Under the pieces are notes generated by a model. The model saw only the letters and a list, made by a program, of their open reading frames with translations. It ran no database searches and was not told the DNA's origin. From Candidatus Onthenecus intestinigallinarum (GTDB lineage: Bacteria > Bacillota > Clostridia > Christensenellales > Aristaeellaceae): a DNA stretch of 64,000 nucleotides. Shown here piece after piece: positions 33,769-41,697 of the stretch. The translations under genes and the position numbers were made by a program. The first letter of the stretch is position 1. Every line of letters begins with the position of its first letter. Location of the stretch: assembly GCA_018713325.1 (NCBI GenBank), contig DVFJ01000038.1:1-64000 (forward strand), read 5' to 3'.

Positions 33769-34767
33769 TCAGGCCTTGCGGATGGCGATGAACAGCGCGC
33801 CGTCCTGGGCGCTCGCGTCGATTTGGATGGGGAAGTCGTAGGCGTTTTGGAAGATGAGGTCGAGGTTTTCGCTGCCGACGGCGGCGTCCACGCCGTGGGG
33901 CACGTAGCTCGCGCCGCTGGGGCCATGCGGCCGGCGATGGATGATCGTGATGCCCTTCCATAGCTGCAGCAGCACGTTGTACAGCGTCGTGGAGACCTGG
34001 CACGTGCCGCCGCCGTAGCCCGGCATCGTCGTGCCGTCGATCAGCACCGGCGCGGACATGTACCCGCGCGCCGCGCGATAGGGGCCGGCGACGTCGTTGA
34101 AGGAGAATTCATCGCCCGGGTTCATGACGATGGAGATGTAATCGCACGCCACATCGATGTTCACCATGCGGCCGAGGTTGAGCTCGGTCTGGGTGGTCTT
34201 GTAAAAGCTGGTGAAGGCGGCCAGGATGTCGCCGCTCTGGGCATATTCGGCCGTGGGCGCGACGGGCTCGAGGTCCGAGATCGCCGAGGCGGGAATGTAG
34301 CCGATCTTACGCTGGTAGGGAATGACGATCCAGCCGTCCTGGATGTACCAAAAGGAGATGCGGCTGCCGGGCGTGACGGCGCACAGTTCCTCAGCGGCGG
34401 CGTCGGGCGCGGCGTAGACAGGCGTCTGCATGCAGACCGTCGCGACCTGGCTGTGCAGGATCGCGCCGTAGGGCGGCGTGTTCTCGGGATCCAGCGGCGT
34501 GATCGCGTCCACATACTGGCGCAGCACGTAGCCCTCGCCGAGCCGCTCGCTGTACAGGTGCAGCCACTCGGGCGAATAGTCGATGATGCCCACGTCCTCC
34601 CCGGCGCGCAGCACGCCCAGCGAGTCGGCCTCCTGGCTTTCGGTCACGCGCAGGTTGATGTCCTTGAGCATGGTGCCGGTGTAGAGCAACGCGGGCGCGT
34701 CGGCCAGCGTGGGCAGCGAGGAAAGACAGAGCACGGCGGCAAGCAACAGGATGAAAAAGCGTTTCAC
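33769..34767 (-). CDS. Exported VanW family protein with SH3-like N-terminal part
   Basis: 332 residues: signal peptide (KRFFILLLAAVLCLSSLPTLA), about 150 residues with two SH3-like repeats (LRVTESQEADSLGVLRAGE, TPVYAAPDAAAEELCAV), then the VanW domain with NIDVACDYISIVMNPGDEFSFN and GYGGGTCQVSTTLYN. VanW is encoded in some vancomycin-resistance clusters; its reaction is unknown, and the SH3 part suggests wall binding. GTG start with GGGGG upstream. It is alone here, with no van genes. Confidence 0.9.
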   Translation of the reverse strand: MKRFFILLLAAVLCLSSLPTLADAPALLYTGTMLKDINLRVTESQEADSLGVLRAGEDVGIIDYSPEWLHLYSERLGEGYVLRQYVDAITPLDPENTPPYGAILHSQVATVCMQTPVYAAPDAAAEELCAVTPGSRISFWYIQDGWIVIPYQRKIGYIPASAISDLEPVAPTAEYAQSGDILAAFTSFYKTTQTELNLGRMVNIDVACDYISIVMNPGDEFSFNDVAGPYRAARGYMSAPVLIDGTTMPGYGGGTCQVSTTLYNVLLQLWKGITIIHRRPHGPSGASYVPHGVDAAVGSENLDLIFQNAYDFPIQIDASAQDGALFIAIRKA

Positions 34768-34841
34768 GAAAAGCCCCCTATAGCGTGTCGAAACGATGGT
34801 CGGACGCCCCGCGCGCATTCGGCGGGGCGGAACGTTTCTTT

Positions 34842-34871
34842 ATTATATCATCGCGCGGGGGAGAAGATCAA
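34842..34871 (-). promoter_or_regulatory. Promoter of the VanW gene
   Basis: On the minus strand TTGATC, an 18-base spacer and a perfect TATAAT. The leader holds a CGCCCCGC/GCGGGGCG hairpin (34806-34830). Confidence 0.6.
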
Positions 34872-34937
34872 GCGCTAAAATGTGAACCTTTGGCATAAGC
34901 ATGACCGCGCGGGAATCGCGCGGAAGGGGGAGCGCTC

Positions 34938-35537
34938 ATGTATGTGCGCCGGGTGCTGACGATGCACAGACCGGACGGAGACGCGTGCGGCGTGGCGGTC
35001 TGGCAGGAACGGGATGGAGAGGTGCGGCTGACGCTGCAGGGCGTACACCCGACGCAGGAGGGGCTGCACGTAGTGGTCGTGGAGCCGGGGCGTGCCCAGG
35101 ATGTCGGAAACTGGACGCCCGGCGAAGTATTTACGGCATCGGTTGCGCCGGGACGGGGGCAGGGCGTGGCGCTGTGCGGGCCGGATGGGCGCGTGACGGC
35201 CGCAGGATTTTTGCCCGGCTGCGCGCAGAGCGCGCTGGCGCTGCGCGCCCGGGTTGCGTACGCGCTCGGCCTGGGGGAAGCGAAGCATGACAGGGCGGAG
35301 GAGAATGAGCCGCGGAAAGTGCAGGAGACAGACACGCCCGTCGGAACATCCGCGCCGCCCTCTGCGGTGGAGCTGCGGCCACACGCGGCCGGTCCCCGCA
35401 CCCTGGTCTTCCGCGACGGCGTCTGCGTCGGCCAGCGTGTCGCCGGCCCGTCCTGGCCGCCGCCCCCCCTCGCGCCGGATGCACCCTACAGGGACGGCGC
35501 GTTCCACATTGACGACGCCGGCCTTACGGAGGCGTGA
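34938..35537 (+). CDS. Hypothetical protein with a small beta-rich N-terminal domain
   Basis: 199 residues. Residues 1-115 look like one beta-rich domain (VAVWQERDGEVRLTLQG, LHVVVVEPG, GVALCGPDGRVTAAGFLPGC); the rest is Pro/Glu-rich and probably unstructured until a final DGAFHIDDAGL segment. No signal peptide or membrane span. GGAAGGGGGAG precedes the ATG. No family was recognised. Its 3' end overlaps the convergent Pro-rich gene by 14 bases. Confidence 0.65.
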   Translation: MYVRRVLTMHRPDGDACGVAVWQERDGEVRLTLQGVHPTQEGLHVVVVEPGRAQDVGNWTPGEVFTASVAPGRGQGVALCGPDGRVTAAGFLPGCAQSALALRARVAYALGLGEAKHDRAEENEPRKVQETDTPVGTSAPPSAVELRPHAAGPRTLVFRDGVCVGQRVAGPSWPPPPLAPDAPYRDGAFHIDDAGLTEA

Positions 35538-35841
35538 CGGGGGTGAATACGGCCTGGCGCGCAGCCTGCGCATGGCGCCGGAGGATGCCGTCATAGGCGT
35601 CCCGGCGCGTGCGCTGCGCCATGGGGCGCGGTTGCGCGGCCGGCTCCTGTACGGGCGCAGGCTCCTCCTGTGCGACCGGCTCGCGATCAATGGGCGGATC
35701 GAGCGGCGCAGTATGTACCGGCGGCATGGACGTCGTGACGGCCTGGATCTCGCGCCAGCGGTCGAATCGCTGGGTTTCCGGCAGCATCGCATAGGGCATG
35801 GTCGCGCCTTGCAGCAGATCAAAGGGAGTGGACTGATTCAC
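35524..35841 (-). CDS. Hypothetical Pro/Gln-rich small protein
   Basis: 105 residues from a GTG with GGAGGG at good spacing. The sequence is hydrophilic and Pro-rich (PVAQEEPAPVQEPAAQPRP) with one basic helix (RRDAYDGILRRHAQAARQAVF). No domain is recognised. Its stop lies 14 bases inside the convergent gene on the other strand. Confidence 0.5.
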   Translation of the reverse strand: MNQSTPFDLLQGATMPYAMLPETQRFDRWREIQAVTTSMPPVHTAPLDPPIDREPVAQEEPAPVQEPAAQPRPMAQRTRRDAYDGILRRHAQAARQAVFTPVTPP

Positions 35842-35963
35842 GGCGATCCCTCCAGGTATCAAGATGGGCTTTCTTCACTCCAGACTATGCCCGCAGCGCG
35901 AAGGACGTGCGCCGCCGCCGCAGTTGAAATTTGAAGAAATCAAGACGAATTGTGAAAAAAGCG

Positions 35964-35992
35964 TTGAGTATTTGCGCATCCTTCTGTATAAT
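35964..35992 (+). promoter_or_regulatory. Promoter of the PQQ-propeller gene
   Basis: TTGAGT, a 17-base spacer and a perfect TATAAT (35987-35992); the leader is about 95 bases. Confidence 0.75.
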
Positions 35993-36093
35993 AAATGAAG
36001 TATAGAGATGTGCGCGCCGCCGAACGCCGTGATGGCGGACGGGTGATTGTGCCCTTTCAGCGGGAGAAACATCAGAAAAGGGGTGTTCTCACT

Positions 36094-38691
36094 TTGAACG
36101 ATCAATATGGCGAGGGCTATCAGGACGGCCGCCAGGAGCAGAGCGCCGCGCCGCGCCGCCGCCGCCGCCGTGCCGATGACGTCCAGGCGTCGCCTCAGAG
36201 CGAGCCGGTGCAGCCGGTGGCCGCGCCGGAAGCGCCCGAGATGCCTGCGCAGGAGGCGCCGATGCGCCGCACGCCGCCGCCTGGCATGCGCGCCTCCCAG
36301 CGGCATCCTGCGGACGATGAAGGATATGCCATGGGCGATGAGGATTATACGTTCGACGATGAAGAAGAGTTCGACGACGCCGACGATGTCGACGAGGGGC
36401 GCGAGCCGCCCCGCCGCAGAGGACAGGGCTGCCTGCTCGCTGCGCTGGGAGCAGTCGTCGTCGTGCTGGTGCTGTGCATCTGCGGGTGGTTCTTCCTGCC
36501 GGATCTGCGCGACGCGCTGCTGGAGCGGGTCGGCATCACGGTGCAGGACGATCTGTCCGCCTATTCGGCCTTTGAATTGACTGCGGAACCGCAGACCGTC
36601 GACGTGGGGCATGAAGTCGTCTTCACGGTGAAGACGACCAAGAACGTCGGCTGCGTGCGCCTGACCGACAACACCGGCGCGCAGCTGGCGCTGGTGCCGC
36701 AGAGCGGCGCCGCCTTCCAGGTGGTGGACGCCTCCGAAGGCCTGGTCTGGACCATTCCGGTGACATTCAGCGCGCCGTATGACGGTTCGGTGATCGCCTA
36801 TGCCGCTGCCGACGCCGACAGCGTGCTGTCCATGCCGGCAGAGCAGAGCGCCGTCACGGCCGTGACGGTGCTGGAGCCCGCGCCGACCGTGGAGCCGACG
36901 CTGGAGCCGACCGCAGAGCCGACGCCCGCGCCGACCGCAGAGCCGACGCCTGCGCCGACCGTGGAGCCGACGCTCATGCCGACGGTCGTGCCGGCTGTGG
37001 CGCTGCAGGCGGAGGAGACGTCCGCACCCACCGTCGCGCCGACTGCGGAGCCGACGCCCGCGCCGACTGCGGAGCCGACCCCGACGCCTGCGCCGACGCC
37101 GACCCCGACGCCGGTGCCCACGCCGACCCCGTCCCCGACGCCGGTACCGACGCCCACGCCTTCTCCGACGCCCGTGCCCTATCAGGTCTACAGCGTTGCG
37201 CCCGCGCCGAGTGCGGATCCGACGCTGCTGGAGGTCGCCTCCACGGTGCTTGTGGACGGCGCGGAGCAGGAGAACATCAACCGTGAGATCTCCATGGGCG
37301 ATCCCGAGGAATACGGCCGCCAGGACGGCGTGCTGACGTTCCGCGGCGGCCCGATGCGCCAGAACGCCGCGTTCGGCGCGGCGGAGATCACCGAGGGCGC
37401 GCTGGAGGTGGTCTGGTCCACCCGGACCTCGGGCCTGCTGCGCGGTGAGGACGACGCGATCTATCAGGGCTACGGCTGGACGGGACAGCCCCTCATCGTC
37501 AAGTGGCACATGGAGATCCGCGAGATGATGAACCTGTACGAGAACAAGCGGACCGTCACCGGCCTGAAGGAAGTCATCATGCCCTCGATGGACGGCAAGA
37601 TCTACTTCTTCGATCTGGACGATGGCAAGGCGACGCGCGATCCGATCGACCTGGGCTATCCGTTTGCAGCGACCGCTGCGGTCGACACGAGCGGCTATCC
37701 GCTGCTCTTCGCCGGCCAGAGCCTGTCCGTTCTGCAGGACAACACCGGTACGATCGGCATGCGCGTGTATAACCTGATCGACCAGTCGCAGATCTACTTT
37801 GAGACCGGCCGCAACGCGCTGGCCAACAACAGGAGCGGCTCGGTGAACAGCTCGGCGCTGCTTGAGCGCGGCACCGATACGCTGCTCTATACCGGCGAGA
37901 ACGGCCTGCTGTACACCATCGGCCTGAACACCGCCTTTGATCTGGCTGCGGGTACGCTCGAGCTGGATCCGCAGACCGTCGCGTACCGCTACGAGAGCAG
38001 CCTCAGCGACGAGGCCGGCATCTCCGGCAGCGTGGCGATGTATGGCAACTACGTCTACTTTGCGGACAACGCGGGTCTGCTCCAGTGTGTCGATGTGAAC
38101 ACCATGCAGTGCCTGTGGGCGGTCGACCTGGGCGACGCGACGCCCTCCACCGTTGCGCTGGAGGATGAGGGCGACGGCAACATTGCGCTGTACGTGGCCA
38201 ACACCATCCAGAATCGCGGCAAGAGCGGCGATGTGTCCATCCGCCGCTACGACGCGCTGACCGGCGAGATGGCGTGGGAGTATCTCATCGCCTGCAAGTT
38301 CAACCGCGATAACACCGCGGGCGCGATGTCCTCGCCGATCATCGGCCAGGGCGACATCAACGACATGGTCGTCTACACCATCAACCAGACGGGCGAAGAG
38401 GACCTGGCGTCGGTCATCGCGCTGGACAAACAGACGGGCGAAGAGCTGTGGAATCAGCCGCTGGACGCCTACTCCTATTCGTCGCCGACCGCGGTGTACT
38501 CCACCGACGGCAAGGGCTACATCTTCCAGGGCGACGAGAACGGCACGCTGCGCCTGATGGATGGCTTCACCGGCTCGACGATCTCCACGATTTCGCTGGG
38601 CTCGCCGATCGTTGGCTCGCCTGCGGCGTATAACGACATCGTCGTGGTCGGCACGAGCACGGGCCGCATCTGCGGCGTGCGCATCAAGTAA
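36094..38691 (+). CDS. Membrane-anchored PQQ-like beta-propeller protein with Thr-Pro linker
   Basis: 865 residues: a cytoplasmic N-terminus of about 105 residues that is Arg-rich then very acidic (DDEEEFDDADD), one membrane span (LLAALGAVVVVLVLCICGWFF), an outside Ig-like domain, a Thr-Pro/Glu repeat linker of about 100 residues, and a C-terminal seven- to eight-bladed propeller of PQQ_2/WD-like repeats (GKIYFFDLDDG, GLLQCVDVNTMQCLWAVDLGD, SVIALDKQTGEELWNQPLD). The N-terminus suggests signalling or attachment inside the cell and the propeller a binding role outside. TTG start with AAAAGGGG upstream. Substrate unknown. Confidence 0.85.
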   Translation: MNDQYGEGYQDGRQEQSAAPRRRRRRADDVQASPQSEPVQPVAAPEAPEMPAQEAPMRRTPPPGMRASQRHPADDEGYAMGDEDYTFDDEEEFDDADDVDEGREPPRRRGQGCLLAALGAVVVVLVLCICGWFFLPDLRDALLERVGITVQDDLSAYSAFELTAEPQTVDVGHEVVFTVKTTKNVGCVRLTDNTGAQLALVPQSGAAFQVVDASEGLVWTIPVTFSAPYDGSVIAYAAADADSVLSMPAEQSAVTAVTVLEPAPTVEPTLEPTAEPTPAPTAEPTPAPTVEPTLMPTVVPAVALQAEETSAPTVAPTAEPTPAPTAEPTPTPAPTPTPTPVPTPTPSPTPVPTPTPSPTPVPYQVYSVAPAPSADPTLLEVASTVLVDGAEQENINREISMGDPEEYGRQDGVLTFRGGPMRQNAAFGAAEITEGALEVVWSTRTSGLLRGEDDAIYQGYGWTGQPLIVKWHMEIREMMNLYENKRTVTGLKEVIMPSMDGKIYFFDLDDGKATRDPIDLGYPFAATAAVDTSGYPLLFAGQSLSVLQDNTGTIGMRVYNLIDQSQIYFETGRNALANNRSGSVNSSALLERGTDTLLYTGENGLLYTIGLNTAFDLAAGTLELDPQTVAYRYESSLSDEAGISGSVAMYGNYVYFADNAGLLQCVDVNTMQCLWAVDLGDATPSTVALEDEGDGNIALYVANTIQNRGKSGDVSIRRYDALTGEMAWEYLIACKFNRDNTAGAMSSPIIGQGDINDMVVYTINQTGEEDLASVIALDKQTGEELWNQPLDAYSYSSPTAVYSTDGKGYIFQGDENGTLRLMDGFTGSTISTISLGSPIVGSPAAYNDIVVVGTSTGRICGVRIK
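36876..37185 (+). repeat. In-frame tandem repeats coding a Thr-Pro rich linker
   Basis: Imperfect 9- to 24-base units coding EPT, APT and PTP motifs (for example AEPTPAPTAEPTPAPT). This is low-complexity coding DNA that can expand or contract by slippage; it forms a stiff, possibly O-glycosylated spacer outside the membrane. Confidence 0.85.
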
Positions 38692-38702
38692 CGGGTTCCA
38701 GG

Positions 38703-38735
38703 GCGGTGGGGCGTTCGCGCCCCGCCGCTTTTTTG
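38703..38735 (+). terminator. Terminator of the PQQ-propeller gene
   Basis: A GCGGTGGGGCG/CGCCCCGCCGC stem with a TTCG tetraloop, one G-T pair, followed by TTTTTTG. Confidence 0.9.
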
Positions 38736-38810
38736 TGATCTTGTTACGGTCGCAGGCGTCAAGACATGGTATCCTGTACCCATACGATGGATGGGACAGG
38801 AGGACAAAGG

Positions 38811-39134
38811 ATGCTTTTCTTCAAGCGGCAAAGGCCGGACATGGACACGCTGTTCGAACAGGCCCGTGCAGAGGCGGCCCTGATCGTCGACGTGCGGACG
38901 GATGCGGAATATCGCGAGGGACACATCCCGGGCAGCGTCAACGTGCCGCTGGACGCGCTGGACGGGCTGCGTGGACGGTCCGGGACGGAAGGCCCGATCT
39001 ATGTATATTGCCTGAGCGGGGCGCGCAGCGCACGCGCGACGGCCCGGCTGCGGCGCATGGGATACCAGGTGGTCGACATGGGCGGCATCAGCGACTACCA
39101 CGGACGGATCGAAAGAGGAGGAGAGGTCAAATGA
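38811..39134 (+). CDS. Single-domain rhodanese
   Basis: 107 residues. The rhodanese fold is seen in LIVDVRTDAEYREGHIPGSVNVP and the active-site loop YCLSGARSAR with the catalytic C67, which carries a persulfide. It would pass sulfane sulfur to acceptors in the cytoplasm. GGAGGAC precedes the ATG; the stop overlaps the start of the CoA-disulfide reductase gene (ATGA), which has its own rhodanese domain. Confidence 0.93.
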   Translation: MLFFKRQRPDMDTLFEQARAEAALIVDVRTDAEYREGHIPGSVNVPLDALDGLRGRSGTEGPIYVYCLSGARSARATARLRRMGYQVVDMGGISDYHGRIERGGEVK

Positions 39135-40825
39135 AGGTTGTCATCATCGGCGGGGTCGCGGGCGGCGCGACGGCTGCGGCGCGCATTCGCCGCCTGGACG
39201 AGCACGCACAGATCGTCATGCTCGAACGCTCGGGGTACATCTCCTACGCGAACTGCGGCCTGCCCTACTATGTCGGCGGCGCGATTGAGGACGAGGGAGA
39301 GCTGACCCTGCAGACGCCTGAGAGTTTCCATGCGCGCTTCCGCGTGGATGTACGCGTGCGCCACGAGGCGATTGCCATTGACGTGGCGAATAAGGCCGTG
39401 CGTGTGCGCAACCTGGAGACGGGCGAGACGTATGAGGAGGGCTATGACAGACTCGTCCTCGCGCCCGGCGCGCGGCCCATCGTGCCGCCCCTGCCCGGCG
39501 TCGACAGCCCGGAGCTGTTCACGCTGCGCACGGTCGAGGATACGCTGCGCATCCGCCGCCATGTCGACGTGCAGCATCCGCGGTCGGCTACGGTCATCGG
39601 CGGCGGGTTTATCGGCCTGGAGATGGCGGAAAACCTCGCGCAGCGCGGCCTGAGCGTGACCATCGTCGAGAAGCTGGAACAGCTGATGAGCCCGCTGGAT
39701 GCGGACATGGCCTCGTTTGTCCACGCCAAGTTCAGAAAGCAGGGCGTCCAGCTGGCGCTCGGCAGCGCCGTCACGGGCTTTGAACGCGTGCAGGATGGCA
39801 TCCTGACACATCTGGATGTGGGCGAGCCGCTGCGCTCGGACATGGTGGTGCTCGCCATCGGCGTCTCGCCGGACTCGACGCTGGCGCGCGAGGCGGGGCT
39901 GGAGCTGGGCGTGCGGGGCAGCATCGCGGTCGACGAGCACATGCGCACCTCTGCGCCGGACGTCTATGCCGTCGGCGACGCCGTGCAGATCCGCCATCTC
40001 GTGACCGGACGCGAGGCGCTGATCTCGCTGGCCGGCCCGGCGAACAAGCAGGCGCGCGTGGCAGCGGACAACATCTGCGACGTGCCCAGCGTCTACCGCG
40101 GCGCGCAGGGCGCGTCGATCCTCAAGCTCTTTGACATGACGGCGGCCTCCGTCGGCCTGAACGAGCGCGCGGCGCAGGCGGCCGGATTGGACTATGAGAA
40201 GCTCGTCCTCTCTCCGGCCAACCATGCGTCCTACTATCCGGGCGGGCGCGTGATGACGCTCAAGGTGCTCTACGAGCGGGGCTCGCTGCGCCTGCTGGGC
40301 GCGCAGATCGTCGGCTATGAGGGCGTGGACAAGCGCATCGACGTGCTCGCGACGGCCCTGCAGGCGGGCCTGACGGCCCCGCAGCTGGCGCAGCTGGATC
40401 TGGCCTATGCGCCGCCGTATTCCTCGGCGAAGGATCCGGTGAACATGGCGGGATTCATGGCCGAGAACATCGAGGCCGGGCTGGTTCGCCAGTTCCATTA
40501 TGCAGATCTGGCTGTGCTCCGGCAGAACCCTGATGTCACGCTGCTGGACACGCGCACCCCCGGCGAGTATGCGCGTGGCCATGCCGACGGTTTTATCAAC
40601 ATCCCCGTTGACGAGCTGCGCGAACATCTGTCCGAGCTCGACGCGGACAAGCCGGTCTATGTGATGTGCCAGAGCGGCCTGCGCAGCTATGTCGCCTGCC
40701 GCATCCTCAGCCAGCATGGCTTTACCTGCTATAACTTCTCCGGCGGCTACCGCTTCTATGAGAGCATCGAGCGCAACCGCTTGGATGAGCGCGGCGTGCT
40801 TCCGTGCGGACAGATGCGGGACTGA
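39131..40825 (+). CDS. CoA-disulfide reductase fused to a C-terminal rhodanese domain
   Basis: 564 residues. FAD-binding VVIIGGVAGGATAAARIRR, the single active-site C42 in YANCGLPYY, NAD(P)H-binding ATVIGGGFIGLEMAENL and the DVYAVGDAVQ second FAD motif mark the CoADR/NADH oxidase family with one redox cysteine. From about 465 a rhodanese domain follows with C513 in VMCQSGLRS. Such CoADR-Rhd proteins reduce CoA disulfide or CoA persulfide, as in Bacillus anthracis. It works with the small rhodanese encoded directly upstream in sulfane sulfur handling. Confidence 0.93.
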   Translation: MKVVIIGGVAGGATAAARIRRLDEHAQIVMLERSGYISYANCGLPYYVGGAIEDEGELTLQTPESFHARFRVDVRVRHEAIAIDVANKAVRVRNLETGETYEEGYDRLVLAPGARPIVPPLPGVDSPELFTLRTVEDTLRIRRHVDVQHPRSATVIGGGFIGLEMAENLAQRGLSVTIVEKLEQLMSPLDADMASFVHAKFRKQGVQLALGSAVTGFERVQDGILTHLDVGEPLRSDMVVLAIGVSPDSTLAREAGLELGVRGSIAVDEHMRTSAPDVYAVGDAVQIRHLVTGREALISLAGPANKQARVAADNICDVPSVYRGAQGASILKLFDMTAASVGLNERAAQAAGLDYEKLVLSPANHASYYPGGRVMTLKVLYERGSLRLLGAQIVGYEGVDKRIDVLATALQAGLTAPQLAQLDLAYAPPYSSAKDPVNMAGFMAENIEAGLVRQFHYADLAVLRQNPDVTLLDTRTPGEYARGHADGFINIPVDELREHLSELDADKPVYVMCQSGLRSYVACRILSQHGFTCYNFSGGYRFYESIERNRLDERGVLPCGQMRD

Positions 40826-40875
40826 ATGCGGGAAGGTCATGGTGATGCCATCTGCGAAGAGGCTTCATGCATCAG

Positions 40876-40911
40876 AAAGGTCCGCACCCCAACAGGGGTG
40901 CGGACCTTTTG
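40876..40911. terminator. Bidirectional terminator
   Basis: A perfect 15-bp stem (AAAGGTCCGCACCCC and complement) with a 4-base loop and TTTT; between the reductase and the Crp/Fnr gene. Confidence 0.88.
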
Positions 40912-40944
40912 ACAACAGCATATGCCGTGCGCCCTCGCATACAG

Positions 40945-41604
40945 CTACTCCTCTGCCCAGGCGCGCAGCCTGTCCTCGTCGATCAGCTCAATTGTGCCGC
41001 GCGCGAGGCGCACCATGCCCTCTCCTTGAAAGTAGCGCAGCAGCCGTGTGACGACTTCGCGAGCCGTGCCCATGTGCGCGGCGATCCGGTCATGCGTAAT
41101 GGCGAGCGTGCGGCTCTCCTGCAGGGCGCTTTCGTCCAGCAGAAAGGACGCCAGGCGCCTGTCCTGGCTGCGCCAGAGGATCTGTTCGACCAGCCACATC
41201 ACATCCGAAAAGCGGCTGGCCATCAACTCGCTGGTGTAGTTGGCCAACGCCGCAGAGGAGGCCGCAACGCTTTGATAGATGTCTGCGGGGATAATCCAGA
41301 ACTGCGCGTCACGCTCGACCTCGGCGGAGACGTCGAACTGCGCGCTTTTCAGCATGCAGGAGGCTGAAAAGAGGCAGATGTCACGCTCAAACAGGCGGTA
41401 GATCGTCACCTCGCGTCCCTCGGGCGAGCGGATGAAGGCCCGCAGTGCGCCTGAACAGACGGCCAGCAGGCCGACGCAGTCCTCGGAGCCGTTGTGCAGC
41501 AGCGTACCCCTGGGCGCGGTGCGCAGCCGGGCGCTACGCGCGAGCTGTGCCTGTTGTGCGGGCGTCAGTTGGTCCCAGATGGGAAAATAGGACGAGAGCT
41601 CCAT
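40945..41604 (-). CDS. Crp/Fnr family transcriptional regulator
   Basis: 219 residues: N-terminal cyclic-nucleotide-like beta roll (GTLLHNGSEDCVGLLAVCSGALRAFI, GREVTIYRLFERDICLFSASC), long dimer helix and C-terminal winged helix (ITHDRIAAHMGTAREVVTRLLRYF). Cysteines in the DICLFSASC segment sit where a redox or sulfur signal could be sensed; no Fnr-type four-Cys iron-sulfur cluster is evident. Convergent with the rhodanese/CoADR pair and separated by one terminator, it may control that pair; this is inference. Confidence 0.9.
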   Translation of the reverse strand: MELSSYFPIWDQLTPAQQAQLARSARLRTAPRGTLLHNGSEDCVGLLAVCSGALRAFIRSPEGREVTIYRLFERDICLFSASCMLKSAQFDVSAEVERDAQFWIIPADIYQSVAASSAALANYTSELMASRFSDVMWLVEQILWRSQDRRLASFLLDESALQESRTLAITHDRIAAHMGTAREVVTRLLRYFQGEGMVRLARGTIELIDEDRLRAWAEE

Positions 41605-41627
41605 GCCATCACCTCTTCCATAAGGGA

Positions 41628-41656
41628 AGTATAAGGGGCGCAGGCTCTGCTGTCAA
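41628..41656 (-). promoter_or_regulatory. Promoter of the Crp/Fnr gene
   Basis: On the minus strand TTGACA (perfect), a 17-base spacer and TATACT. Confidence 0.8.
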
Positions 41657-41660
41657 GCGA

Positions 41661-41694
41661 AAACCGGCCCGACGGGATCTCCGCCGGACCGGTT
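41661..41694 (-). terminator. Terminator of the GH2 gene
   Basis: On the minus strand AACCGGTCCG pairs with CGGGCCGGTT (one mismatch), followed by TTC. It lies directly upstream of the Crp/Fnr promoter. Confidence 0.6.
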
Positions 41695-41697
41695 GAC

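Noticed and set aside
36876-37185. CRISPR-like repeats
   Set aside because: The units are in-frame codons for Thr-Pro-Glu, of variable length and without unique spacers; they lie within a protein gene.
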